A stretch of DNA of 64,000 nucleotides from Flavobacterium agrisoli (GTDB lineage Bacteria > Bacteroidota > Bacteroidia > Flavobacteriales > Flavobacteriaceae), in NCBI RefSeq assembly GCF_016522065.1, contig NZ_JAEHFV010000001.1:806001-870000 (forward strand). The letters run 5' to 3'. Position numbers and translations under genes: made by a program. The number at the start of each line of letters is the position of its first letter. The stretch's first letter is position 1. The notes under the pieces were generated by a model, which searched no databases, was not told where the DNA came from, and was given only the letters and a program-made list of their open reading frames with translations. Positions 8,336-16,888 of this stretch are shown piece by piece.

Positions 8336-9151
8336 ATGAGCTTCATAAAAACTACCGAACAATCTTCCAAATACGAACATTTAGAAAAAATGTCGGTTTC
8401 GGACTTACTTTCAAATATCAATAACGAAGATAAAACCGTACCATTTGCTGTAGAAAAAGCCTTGCCACAAATCGAAAAATTAGTCACTCAAATTGTGGCT
8501 AGAATGAAAAACGGCGGTCGTTTGTTTTACATTGGCGCCGGTACTTCGGGACGTTTAGGTGTGGTCGACGCTTCGGAATGTCCACCTACTTTTGGAGTTC
8601 CTTTTGATTTAGTCGTGGGCATTATTGCTGGTGGCGATCAAGCCATTCGTAAAGCAGTAGAAAACGCCGAAGATAATGCTTCGCAAGCTTGGATTGATTT
8701 ACAAGAATTTCAAATAAATGAAAATGACGCTGTAATTGGTATTGCTGCTTCGGGTACAACGCCCTACGTTATTGGAGGTTTAGAAGCTTGCAATCAAAAT
8801 AATATCCTAACCGGAAGTATTTCGTGTAACGCTGGAAGTCCACTTTCGCAAACCGCTCAATTTCCTATTGAAGTCATTGTAGGACCCGAATTTGTTACCG
8901 GAAGTTCGAGAATGAAAGCTGGAACTGCTCAGAAATTAGTTTTAAACATGATTTCGACCGCCACGATGATTCAGTTAGGAAAAGTAAAAGGCAACAAAAT
9001 GGTCGATATGCAATTGAGCAACACCAAATTAGTTGATAGAGGAACCAAAATGATTATGGAAGAAATTGACGTGAGTTATGAAGAAGCGGCCGAATTACTC
9101 CAAAATCATGGCAGTGTTCGCAAAGCAGTTCAGTTTTATAATGCCAAATAA
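8336..9151 (+). CDS. murQ: N-acetylmuramic acid 6-phosphate etherase
   Basis: A 271-residue SIS-domain protein. It shows the MurQ signature TSGRLGVVDASECPPTFG with the catalytic Glu in ECPPT, and the second signature GPEFVTGSSRMKAGTAQK. The enzyme cleaves the lactyl ether of MurNAc-6-phosphate to GlcNAc-6-phosphate and D-lactate in cytoplasmic peptidoglycan recycling. An open frame reaches back to TTG 8255, but ATG 8336 (MSFIKTTEQ) fits the family start and follows a TACCTTTG promoter. No anmK or MurNAc transporter is adjacent; the next gene is a small membrane protein 69 bases downstream. Confidence 0.93.
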   Translation: MSFIKTTEQSSKYEHLEKMSVSDLLSNINNEDKTVPFAVEKALPQIEKLVTQIVARMKNGGRLFYIGAGTSGRLGVVDASECPPTFGVPFDLVVGIIAGGDQAIRKAVENAEDNASQAWIDLQEFQINENDAVIGIAASGTTPYVIGGLEACNQNNILTGSISCNAGSPLSQTAQFPIEVIVGPEFVTGSSRMKAGTAQKLVLNMISTATMIQLGKVKGNKMVDMQLSNTKLVDRGTKMIMEEIDVSYEEAAELLQNHGSVRKAVQFYNAK

Positions 9152-9220
9152 TTCAAACCGGTTTTTATATCAAATCGACTGATTTCTGAGGGGTGAATCG
9201 ATAAAAAACATAACACAGAC

Positions 9221-9439
9221 ATGAACAAAACACTTCTTTCAAAAGGTTTAAAGTATTTAACGGGAGCCCTACCCCTTTTGTTTATTGGCCCATCGCTCAT
9301 TTATAATGCTTTTATGAACAAACATACCAATTGGCATTATTTGGTACTCGGAATTGGAATTGTGGCCTGTATTGGTGCTATGTGGTTGATTTTTTTAGGA
9401 TTAAAAACCATCGTTAACGGAATTTTTAACGACAAATAA
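9221..9439 (+). CDS. Small two-helix membrane protein (DUF6095-like)
   Basis: A 72-residue protein with two hydrophobic helices (about residues 13-29 and 40-62), a polar loop FMNKHTNWHY and a short charged tail. From memory it resembles DUF6095, a flavobacterial family found after murQ. That identification is unverified and the function is unknown. The pentapeptide-repeat gene begins 9 bases after its stop, so the two are almost certainly cotranscribed, perhaps with murQ. No enzymatic residues are apparent. Confidence 0.65.
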   Translation: MNKTLLSKGLKYLTGALPLLFIGPSLIYNAFMNKHTNWHYLVLGIGIVACIGAMWLIFLGLKTIVNGIFNDK

Positions 9440-9448
9440 AATGTATTC

Positions 9449-10021
9449 ATGGAACAGTTGCTACACATTCAGAAAACTTTTGAAAAAGTCGTTTATATCG
9501 ATAAAAAAATCAACAATCGCGAATTTGAAGATTGTGTTTTTAAAAACTGTGATTTCTCGAATAGTAATTTTGCCTACAACACGTTTTTAGACTGCGAATT
9601 TATTGATTGTAACCTTTCGATGACCAGTTTGGCTGGAACGAGTTTGAAAAATGTGTCTTTTAAAAATTCGAAATTATTAGGAATTCAATTTAACGAATGT
9701 GATGATTTTTTATTTCAAGTCCGTTTTGAAGAATGCAATTTGAATTATGCCGTTTTTACAAACAAAAAAATGCCTAAAACCCAATTTCATAATTGCTCGT
9801 TACAAGAAGTTACGTTTATTGGAAACAATTTAACCAATAGCGTTTTTGATAATTGCGACTTACAAGGGGCTATTTTTAACGAAACACAATTGGCGGGCGC
9901 CGATTTTAGAACAGCTTATAACTACAAAATTGATCCCGAATTTAACCCCATGAAGAAGGCTAAATTTTCAACCCAAGGATTAGAAGGACTTTTGGATAAA
10001 TACGACATTAAAATTGTGTAA
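9449..10021 (+). CDS. Pentapeptide-repeat protein 1
   Basis: A 190-residue protein made almost wholly of A(D/N)LXX-type pentapeptides from about residue 22 to 155, with central Phe or Leu every fifth residue (REFEDCVFKNCDFSNSNF, CDLQGAIFNETQLAGADF). This folds as a right-handed quadrilateral beta-helix. The tail has IDPEFNPMKKAKFS and GLLDKYDI, shared with the paralogue at 45667. Some pentapeptide proteins (Qnr, MfpA, McbG) mimic DNA and protect topoisomerases, but most have no known role, so function is unassigned. It is 9 bases behind the small membrane gene. The intergenic region after it carries a palindromic repeat element. Confidence 0.85.
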   Translation: MEQLLHIQKTFEKVVYIDKKINNREFEDCVFKNCDFSNSNFAYNTFLDCEFIDCNLSMTSLAGTSLKNVSFKNSKLLGIQFNECDDFLFQVRFEECNLNYAVFTNKKMPKTQFHNCSLQEVTFIGNNLTNSVFDNCDLQGAIFNETQLAGADFRTAYNYKIDPEFNPMKKAKFSTQGLEGLLDKYDIKIV

Positions 10022-10172
10022 TTCAAAATCCATAATTTTTTCAATTTGAAAAGAACCTTATTCAGGTAAAATTTCTTCTAAAATACAATTCGGAAAAATT
10101 TGCTAAACCAAAAGAAATAAAGAACTTTACTGATGTTGAATGAAATGCAACAATTTCATTCGTAACAAATTT

Positions 10173-10254
10173 AATAGCCCTGATAGCAGCGAAAATCCTT
10201 TTTTGTTTTTCTTTAAAACAAAAAAGATTGCAGCGAATAGCAGGAATAGCTCCT
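10173..10254. repeat. Imperfect palindromic intergenic element
   Basis: An AGCCCTGATAGCAGCG left flank and a GCAGCGAATAGCAGG right flank surround perfect 12-base arms CTTTTTTGTTTT/AAAACAAAAAAG, ending in AATAGCTCC. I recall near-identical elements in intergenic DNA of many Flavobacterium genomes. Only one copy is in this window. It lies 14 bases before the next ATG. Confidence 0.55.
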
Positions 10255-10267
10255 AAAAACCAAACTA

Positions 10268-10642
10268 ATGAAAAAATTAATTGCGCTTGTACCTTTCGTA
10301 ACACTCATTTCGTGTTATCAAACCGAACACAATTGTAAAGATTTTAAAACCGGTAAATTCAAATTTGAATACCAAGTAGATGGTGTTACCAAAACCACTA
10401 TTTTTGAACGTAAAGATAGCATTGAAATTGAGACTTTCGAAGGAAAAACAGACACCGCCTCGATTCGTTGGGTAAGCGATTGCGAATATGTTTTACAAAA
10501 ATTACATCCGAAAAATAAGGCTGAAGAAAAGGCAATTAGTATGAAAATTTTAACCACCCAAAAAGATTCGTACACGTTTGAGTTTGGTTTGGTCGGATCG
10601 GATCAGAAACAAAAAGGAACTGTTACCCGAGTTTTAGAGTAA
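10268..10642 (+). CDS. Small lipoprotein of unknown function
   Basis: A 124-residue protein with a short signal peptide and lipobox LISC (Cys16), then YQTEHNCKDFKTGKFKF. The body is about 100 residues of beta-rich sequence with the conserved-looking stretch CEYVLQKLHPKN and a C-terminal GTVTRV strand. It is likely periplasmic or outer-membrane anchored. As I remember, databases often label close relatives 'DNA topoisomerase IV', which nothing in this sequence supports. The terC gene follows after 25 bases, suggesting cotranscription. The repeat element just upstream may lie in its 5' leader. Confidence 0.72.
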   Translation: MKKLIALVPFVTLISCYQTEHNCKDFKTGKFKFEYQVDGVTKTTIFERKDSIEIETFEGKTDTASIRWVSDCEYVLQKLHPKNKAEEKAISMKILTTQKDSYTFEFGLVGSDQKQKGTVTRVLE

Positions 10643-10667
10643 ATTAAGTGAACAAATTAATATAAAA

Positions 10668-11432
10668 ATGGAAGTTTTTTTAAATGCAGACGCTTGGATA
10701 GCCTTATTAACCTTAACCTTTCTGGAAATTGTTTTGGGTATCGATAACATCATTTTTATATCGATTGTAACCGGAAAATTGCCAGAGGAAAACCGTAAAA
10801 AAGCCACACGAATTGGTTTGTTTTTGGCCATGTTTATGCGAATTGGCTTGCTAATGGGAATTTCATATTTAATTGCCATGAAACAAACTTTGTTTGGCGT
10901 AAACTGGAGTTGGTTTTCGGCGGAATTTACGGGTCAGGCGTTGATTTTATTTGCTGGAGGTTTGTTTTTAATTTACAAAAGCACCAAAGAAATTAGCGAA
11001 AAAGTAGACCATCATGGTGCAGAAGAAAAAACCTTAAAAACGGCTGCTAAAAAGTCATTTTCGAATGTTATTGTTCAGATTTTATTAATCGATTTGATTT
11101 TTTCGGTGGATTCTATTTTAACGGCAGTTGGGATGACTAATGGGGTTCAAGGTGCGCTTACGATTATGATTACCGCTGTGGTTATTTCGGTTTTAATTAT
11201 GATGTTGTTTGCCGTACCCGTTGGTAATTTTGTTAATGCAAATCCGTCGATTCAAATTTTAGGACTCTCTTTCTTAATTTTAATTGGTTTTATGCTCATT
11301 ACCGAAAGCATGCACTTATCCGAAGCGACTTTGTTAGGCGAACACATTGGCGCCATTCCGAAAGGTTATTTGTATTTTGCCATTGCTTTTTCGGTGGCGG
11401 TAGAATTTATTAATATGAAAGTTCGAAAATAA
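10668..11432 (+). CDS. TerC family integral membrane protein
   Basis: A 254-residue protein with about seven transmembrane helices. The hallmark LEIVLGIDNIIFISI near residue 18 and its second-half counterpart IDLIFSVDSILTAVGM place paired acidic residues in the membrane, as in TerC/Alx/YkoY proteins. These export or handle metals, with manganese efflux or metalation of secreted proteins proposed for the family; some members are tellurite-linked. No ter-operon neighbours are present, so a housekeeping metal role is more likely than tellurite resistance. It follows the lipoprotein by 25 bases and ends in a terminator. Confidence 0.88.
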   Translation: MEVFLNADAWIALLTLTFLEIVLGIDNIIFISIVTGKLPEENRKKATRIGLFLAMFMRIGLLMGISYLIAMKQTLFGVNWSWFSAEFTGQALILFAGGLFLIYKSTKEISEKVDHHGAEEKTLKTAAKKSFSNVIVQILLIDLIFSVDSILTAVGMTNGVQGALTIMITAVVISVLIMMLFAVPVGNFVNANPSIQILGLSFLILIGFMLITESMHLSEATLLGEHIGAIPKGYLYFAIAFSVAVEFINMKVRK

Positions 11433-11454
11433 ACCAATCTATTTTTGATATATT

Positions 11455-11480
11455 AAGCTCCATCAAGGGGCTTTTTTTAT
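11455..11480 (+). terminator. Intrinsic terminator after terC
   Basis: AAGCTCC/GGGGCTT stem (one G-U pair), loop ATCAA, then seven or more T. Confidence 0.82.
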
Positions 11481-11521
11481 TTTATTTTTTAGCTTTACAA
11501 AACTAACTAGCTGTATCAATA

Positions 11522-13441
11522 ATGAAAAATACAATCTCACAACGAGTTGCCGATTTTTTAAAAAATTTCCCCCCTTTTACTTTATTAAGTAAACGTGATT
11601 TAGAGGTGCTTTCTGAGCAAATATCAATTGTTTATAAAGATAAAGATGCTGTGATTTTTGCCGAAAATGATAAAACACACGATTGTTTTTATGTGGTTCA
11701 TAAAGGGGCTGTAGCTTTAAAAAAAAATCAAAATCATGACATATTAGACATGTGCGATGAAGGTGATATTTTTGGTTTGCGTCCGCTTTTAGCACAAGAA
11801 AATTATGTCATGCAAGCCAGTGCTCACGAAGAAAGTATTTTATACGCTGTTCCGATTTCGGTTTTCAAACCCTATGCGTTGGAGAATAAAGCTATTGGGA
11901 ATTTTTTGATAGAAAGTTACGCTTCCAATACCAAAAATCCGTATTCGGATATTCATAAAGATAAATTATACGGTGAAATCCTGGAACATGAAGTGCATTC
12001 GGAAAAAGAAATTTTTGACCTTCAACCTATTAAATATTCCAAAAAAATTGTCACTTGCAGTCGCTCGACAACCGTAAAGCAAATTGCCGAAATTTTAACC
12101 AAGAAAAAAGTAGGAGCTATTTTAATTGAAGACGAAATGCTTCCAATTGGCATTATAACCGATAAAGATTTACGCAATAAAATTGTAACCGGTCAATATC
12201 CAATTACCACTACAGCCGAAACCATTATGACTTCGCCGGTAATCACTTATCCCAAAAAACTTACGGTTACCGAGGCGCAAATGGCCATGATGAAAAGCAA
12301 TATCAGTTATTTGTGTTTGACCAAAGATGGTACTCCGAATACTAAAATTGTGGGTATTTTATCCAAACACGATTTAATGGTGACACTCGGAAACAATCCT
12401 GCGGTTTTAATCAAAGCGTTAAAACGAGTTACCAAAGCCAAAGAAATAAAGCCCATTCGAACCCGAATTATGCAATTGTTGCAAGGTTATTTGGATCAAA
12501 ACATTCCGATGACACTCATTTCCAAAATTATAACCGAATTAAATGATGCTTGTATAACCCGCGTCATCGAAATTTCGTTAGAAAAAATGAGCAGTCCGCC
12601 ACCAGTAAAATTTGCCTGGTTGGCTTTAGGAAGTCAAGGTCGAAGTGAACAAATGTTACATACCGATCAGGACAACGCTATTGTTTATGAAAATGTTTCG
12701 GAAGTTTTTGAGGCCGAAACAAAAATCTATTTTTTAAAATTTGCATCGCTGGTAAACAAAGGTTTAAATGCCATTGGTTATGATTATTGTCCGGCCGAAA
12801 TGATGGCTTCTAACCCGAAATGGTGTTTGAGTTTAGACGAATGGAAAGAACAGGTTCATCATTGGATTACCAATCCTGGCAAAAATGAAGTATTGTTATC
12901 TTTCATTTTTTTTGATTATAGTTTAACGTATGGCGATGCCGAATTGGTTAATCATTTATCCGAATATATTTTTACAGATGTAAAAGCAAATCCCGATTTT
13001 TACCGTCATTTGGTTAGTGGTGCTTTGCAAAGTCCTTCTCCTACTGGTTTTTTTAGGCAATTCTTGGTAGAACAAGACGGAGCTAACAAAGATCATTTTG
13101 ATATAAAAAGGCGTGCCTTGATGCCACTTACCGATGCCGCGCGTTTGTTAATTTTATCGCATTCAGTAAAAGGTATTAACAACACGGCCGAACGTTTTGA
13201 AAAATTAGCCGACTTAGAGCCGCAGAATGCCGAACTGTTTTTATCCTGCGCGTATTCGTTTAAAGCTTTATTGAAATTTAGAACCAAACAAGGTCTTTTA
13301 CACAACGATTCTGGTCAATTTATTGCGTTAGAAACGCTTTCTAAAACCGAAAAAATCAAACTAAAAAGTACGTTTAAAACTATAAAAGAATTGCAAGAAT
13401 TAATTTCGGTTCGATACAACAACGGGAATTTATTAGGCTAA
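11522..13441 (+). CDS. Cyclic-nucleotide/CBS/DUF294 putative nucleotidyltransferase
   Basis: A 639-residue cytoplasmic regulator. In order: a cNMP-binding-like domain (about 15-125, HKGAVALKKN and EGDIFGLRPLL), two CBS domains (about 170-290, VGAILIEDE, PIGIITDKDLRNKI, IVGILSKHDLM), a DUF294 nucleotidyltransferase core (about 325-470, LGSQGRSEQMLHTDQDNAI with the metal-binding Asp pair) and a DUF294 C-terminal helical domain (about 500-635). The core resembles GlnD-type uridylyltransferases. The target is unknown. It is 4 bases upstream of a DnaQ-like exonuclease, an arrangement known in several phyla. A degenerate TAGCTTTA box sits about 25 bases before the ATG. Confidence 0.88.
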   Translation: MKNTISQRVADFLKNFPPFTLLSKRDLEVLSEQISIVYKDKDAVIFAENDKTHDCFYVVHKGAVALKKNQNHDILDMCDEGDIFGLRPLLAQENYVMQASAHEESILYAVPISVFKPYALENKAIGNFLIESYASNTKNPYSDIHKDKLYGEILEHEVHSEKEIFDLQPIKYSKKIVTCSRSTTVKQIAEILTKKKVGAILIEDEMLPIGIITDKDLRNKIVTGQYPITTTAETIMTSPVITYPKKLTVTEAQMAMMKSNISYLCLTKDGTPNTKIVGILSKHDLMVTLGNNPAVLIKALKRVTKAKEIKPIRTRIMQLLQGYLDQNIPMTLISKIITELNDACITRVIEISLEKMSSPPPVKFAWLALGSQGRSEQMLHTDQDNAIVYENVSEVFEAETKIYFLKFASLVNKGLNAIGYDYCPAEMMASNPKWCLSLDEWKEQVHHWITNPGKNEVLLSFIFFDYSLTYGDAELVNHLSEYIFTDVKANPDFYRHLVSGALQSPSPTGFFRQFLVEQDGANKDHFDIKRRALMPLTDAARLLILSHSVKGINNTAERFEKLADLEPQNAELFLSCAYSFKALLKFRTKQGLLHNDSGQFIALETLSKTEKIKLKSTFKTIKELQELISVRYNNGNLLG

Positions 13442-13445
13442 AAAT

Positions 13446-14081
13446 ATGAGTATTATTGATAAACTTAAATTTTGGACATCCGAAGACGAACAAAACGAAT
13501 TACAAGTTCCCATTGAATCGTGCCGGTTTGTGGTTTTGGATACCGAAACAACAGGATTTGACTATGAAAACGACCGTATTTTATGCATTGGAGCTCTAGT
13601 ATTGCAAAACGGAATTATCGAAATAAATACGGCTTTCGAACATTATATGGATCAAGAGCATTATGATAAAAATTCAGCTCACATTCACGGTATATTACGG
13701 AGCGATGTTCTGCATCACCGCTCGGAATTGCAGGTTTTACAACTTTTTTTAGCCTATTTAGGCGATTCTATTATCGTGGCACATCATACTTTTTTTGATG
13801 TTACCATGATTAACAAAGCTTTAGCGCGACATGGTTTACCCGAATTAACTAACAAAAAATTAGATACTGCCTATTTATACAAAGAAACCTTAATTAAGTC
13901 CTATTTATTTGAAAGGAAAGACCAATATTCCTTAGATGATTTGGCCGATAAATTTGATATTTCAAAAAAGGATCGACACACAGCCCTAGGCGATGCTTAC
14001 ATTACAGCCATTGCCTTTCTGAAAATCATCAAAAGATTGAAAGAAAAAAAAGAACTCGTTTTGGCCGATTTATTCAAATAA
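13446..14081 (+). CDS. DnaQ-like (DEDDh) 3'-5' exonuclease
   Basis: A 211-residue exonuclease-fold protein with all DEDDh motifs: Exo I VLDTETTGFD, Exo II in AHHTFFDVTM, and Exo III DRHTALGDAY with the general-base His. It has no polymerase or helicase fusion, so it is either a stand-alone proofreading subunit-like exonuclease or a repair or RNA exonuclease. It is cotranscribed with the cNMP/CBS/DUF294 gene 4 bases upstream. That pairing suggests the two proteins act in one pathway, but the pathway is not established. It ends at a bidirectional terminator shared with parC. Confidence 0.88.
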   Translation: MSIIDKLKFWTSEDEQNELQVPIESCRFVVLDTETTGFDYENDRILCIGALVLQNGIIEINTAFEHYMDQEHYDKNSAHIHGILRSDVLHHRSELQVLQLFLAYLGDSIIVAHHTFFDVTMINKALARHGLPELTNKKLDTAYLYKETLIKSYLFERKDQYSLDDLADKFDISKKDRHTALGDAYITAIAFLKIIKRLKEKKELVLADLFK

Positions 14082-14108
14082 AAAAAGCTCCCGAAAGAGC
14101 TTTTTTTT
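14081..14108. terminator. Bidirectional terminator
   Basis: AAAAAAGCTC, loop CCGAAA, GAGCTTTTTT. Serves the exonuclease gene and convergent parC. Confidence 0.88.
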
Positions 14109-16806
14109 ATTCTAAAACCAAACCAATTTGGCCGTCATCATCTAATTGGGTTTCTACATTCGTATCGTCCAAAATTATGGTGGAATTTACGGGTTCCTCT
14201 TCTGGTTCTTCATAAGGTAAGGATTCTAACAAATTAACTTGTTTTAACTTATCTGCAGTCAATTGATTTCCAAGTGCTTTGATACCTTTTATCGAAATAA
14301 ATTCTTCTAAATCCACACAAAGGTTTTCTTTTTGAATTCCTTTCACCTTAGCAAAAACAATTTCGGCTACAGGTCGGTAATCTGTCGACACAATTTCTAA
14401 TTGCGAATTAGGATGTTCGGTAATAAAAAGTTCTTCTTTGCTTTCGTTTTCAACCAAAAAGCGTTTCACATAATACTTTTGTTTTTCACCATCGTAATAA
14501 ATGGTTGAAATCGGTTTTTTAGGAATCCATTTCTCCAATACAATCATGTCTTGGTCAAAATGCGTAGACAATTCTGGAATAACCACTTTTAACTTGCCCG
14601 ATTGTGTAATGATTAGCAGCTTATCACTAGGTCTAAATTCGCCCAACAATTCGCCTCTACCGTCTACATTTAAACGCTGTACGGTGTCATCAAACCAAAT
14701 TTTTCGAGGTAATAAAGTGGAAATTCCTTTTTCTTTGATTTCGATTTTTTTGATAGGATATTTGGTAACTAAATTTCCTTTTGAACCACGACCTTTAATG
14801 GCCAAATTGGCAAAATCAATATCAAATTTTAATTTTTTAATACTACCAACTTGACGTAATAATACAGTAATCACCTCGGCTTCTCCGTTAGGATTACAAG
14901 TAAAGTACAAAATTTGAGAACCTTTCGTTCCATTGGTTAAATCGTATAATTTATCACGAGTAACTCCCGAAACATTAAAACGTTTGATATAAGATGGCCC
15001 CGATTTTCCGTCACGGTACACCATGTTATAAATGGTTCGTTTGTCGCTTTTATCAAAAACAGCCACATGAATGATGTCTTTTCCAACAAAGGTTTTGGCA
15101 TCGACTTTGGTAATCATCATACTTCCATCTCGAAGAAACACAATAACATCATCAATATCCGAACAATCGGTTACGTATTCGTCTTTTTTCAAGCTTGTAC
15201 CCACAAAACCTTCCACTCTATCCACATATAATTTGGTGTTTCGTAAAACTACTTTTGTGGCTTCAATATCATCGAAAATACGAAGTTCTGTTTGGCGCTC
15301 TCTACCTTTTCCGTATTTTTCTTTTAATTTGGCGAAATAAGAAATAGCAAAATCAGTGATATGCTCCAAATTATGCTCCACTTCTTTCATTTCGTCTTCC
15401 AATCTCGCAATCAATTCATCGGCTTTATCCGAATCAAAACGCGTAATACGAATCATTGGAATTTGCGTTAATTTTTGTAAATCGTCATCGTGAATGGCTC
15501 TTACAAATGAAGCTTTAAATGGCTCAAAACGATCATACATATAGGCATATAACGACTCTCGATCTCCGTATAGTTTAAAATCGATATACATTTCTTCGCG
15601 AATGAAGATTTTTTCTAAAGTAGAAAAATGCCATTTGTTTTTTAATTCTTCTAACTGAATTTCTAATTCTTGTCGAAGCAAATCGACTGTGCGATTAGTC
15701 GAAATTTTTAACATTTCCGAAACGCCAATAAACAACGGTTTATTATCTTCAATAACGCAACCTAAAGGCGCCACCGAAGTTTCACAGGCTGTAAAAGCAA
15801 ACAACGCATCAATGGTTTTATCGGGTGATACACCAGGGAAAAGATGAATTAAAATCTCAACATCGGCAGCTGTATTGTCTTCGATTTTTTTGATTTTGAT
15901 TTTGCCTTTTTCATTGGCTTTCAAAATACTATCAATTAAACTCGAAGTATTGGTTGAAAACGGAATTTGCGTAATCACCAACGTATTTTTATCCAACTGC
16001 GAAATTTTTGCGCGTACTCGAACTCGGCCACCACGCATTCCATCATTATAATTGGAAACATCGGCAATTCCGGCAGTCATAAAATCCGGATAAAGCGTAA
16101 AAGGTTTTCCTTTCAAAATTTTAATCGAAGCATCAATTAACTCGTTAAAATTATGAGGCAATACTTTGGTGGAAAGTCCAACGGCAATACCCTCAGCACC
16201 TTGTGCTAAAAGCAACGGAAACTTTACCGGAAGATTAATAGGTTCGGCTTTACGACCATCATACGAAAGTCCCCATTCGGTAATTTTTGGCGAATACAAA
16301 ACATCCAAAGCAAATTTACTCAATCGTGCTTCGATGTAACGAGAAGCTGCGGCACCATCACCAGTTAAAATATTTCCCCAGTTACCTTGGCAATCTATTA
16401 ACAATTCTTTTTGACCAATTTGTACCATGGCATCGCCAATACTCGCATCACCGTGCGGATGATACTGCATGGTATGTCCCACAACATTGGCCACTTTGTT
16501 ATAACGACCATCATCCAACTCTTTAAGCGAGTGCATTATTCGACGCTGAACAGGTTTAAAACCGTCCTCAATAGCCGGTACGGCACGTTCAAGAATTACA
16601 TACGAAGCATAGTCCAAAAACCAGTCTTTGTACATTCCGGTAACTTTGGTAATGGTATCTTCGCTGTTTTCGTCGTTTTCGTAAAAATGCTGCATTCCGC
16701 CCGAAGTGGTGATGTCTTCAAAACCTTCTTGATTGGTAGATTCATTTACCGCTTCGTTATTCTCGTCTTCGTTTGGAATAATGTTATCTTCTTCTTCGTC
16801 TTTCAT
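14107..16806 (-). CDS. parC: DNA topoisomerase IV subunit A (ParC/GyrA family)
   Basis: An 899-residue type IIA topoisomerase A subunit that cuts and rejoins DNA to decatenate chromosomes. The breakage-reunion domain has QRRIMHSL, HPHGDASIGDAM and the active-site Tyr157 in ASRYIEARL; the C-terminal half is a beta-pinwheel-like DNA-wrapping domain (about 500-830). The first 50 residues are an acidic low-complexity extension rich in Glu, Asp and Asn. The residue equivalent to quinolone-contact Ser83 of E. coli GyrA is Ala121. The gene lies 82 bases behind parE; the adjacency with a 621-residue ParE supports Topo IV rather than gyrase. Confidence 0.9.
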   Translation of the reverse strand: MKDEEEDNIIPNEDENNEAVNESTNQEGFEDITTSGGMQHFYENDENSEDTITKVTGMYKDWFLDYASYVILERAVPAIEDGFKPVQRRIMHSLKELDDGRYNKVANVVGHTMQYHPHGDASIGDAMVQIGQKELLIDCQGNWGNILTGDGAAASRYIEARLSKFALDVLYSPKITEWGLSYDGRKAEPINLPVKFPLLLAQGAEGIAVGLSTKVLPHNFNELIDASIKILKGKPFTLYPDFMTAGIADVSNYNDGMRGGRVRVRAKISQLDKNTLVITQIPFSTNTSSLIDSILKANEKGKIKIKKIEDNTAADVEILIHLFPGVSPDKTIDALFAFTACETSVAPLGCVIEDNKPLFIGVSEMLKISTNRTVDLLRQELEIQLEELKNKWHFSTLEKIFIREEMYIDFKLYGDRESLYAYMYDRFEPFKASFVRAIHDDDLQKLTQIPMIRITRFDSDKADELIARLEDEMKEVEHNLEHITDFAISYFAKLKEKYGKGRERQTELRIFDDIEATKVVLRNTKLYVDRVEGFVGTSLKKDEYVTDCSDIDDVIVFLRDGSMMITKVDAKTFVGKDIIHVAVFDKSDKRTIYNMVYRDGKSGPSYIKRFNVSGVTRDKLYDLTNGTKGSQILYFTCNPNGEAEVITVLLRQVGSIKKLKFDIDFANLAIKGRGSKGNLVTKYPIKKIEIKEKGISTLLPRKIWFDDTVQRLNVDGRGELLGEFRPSDKLLIITQSGKLKVVIPELSTHFDQDMIVLEKWIPKKPISTIYYDGEKQKYYVKRFLVENESKEELFITEHPNSQLEIVSTDYRPVAEIVFAKVKGIQKENLCVDLEEFISIKGIKALGNQLTADKLKQVNLLESLPYEEPEEEPVNSTIILDDTNVETQLDDDGQIGLVLE

Positions 16807-16888
16807 TTATTTTAATAAAAAGAATAATGTCTAGTTCGTAATGGTGATGGATTTTACATTTCATAGACACTGTCTACGATTTTCCATC

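Noticed and set aside
10062..10304. Minus-strand open frame of 80 codons across the palindromic element
   Set aside because: It lies over intergenic DNA and the repeat, has no family resemblance and opposes the clear lipoprotein gene.
11440..11447. TATTTTTG as promoter of the cNMP/CBS/DUF294 gene
   Set aside because: The terC terminator (11455-11480) lies between it and the gene, so a transcript from here would stop at once.
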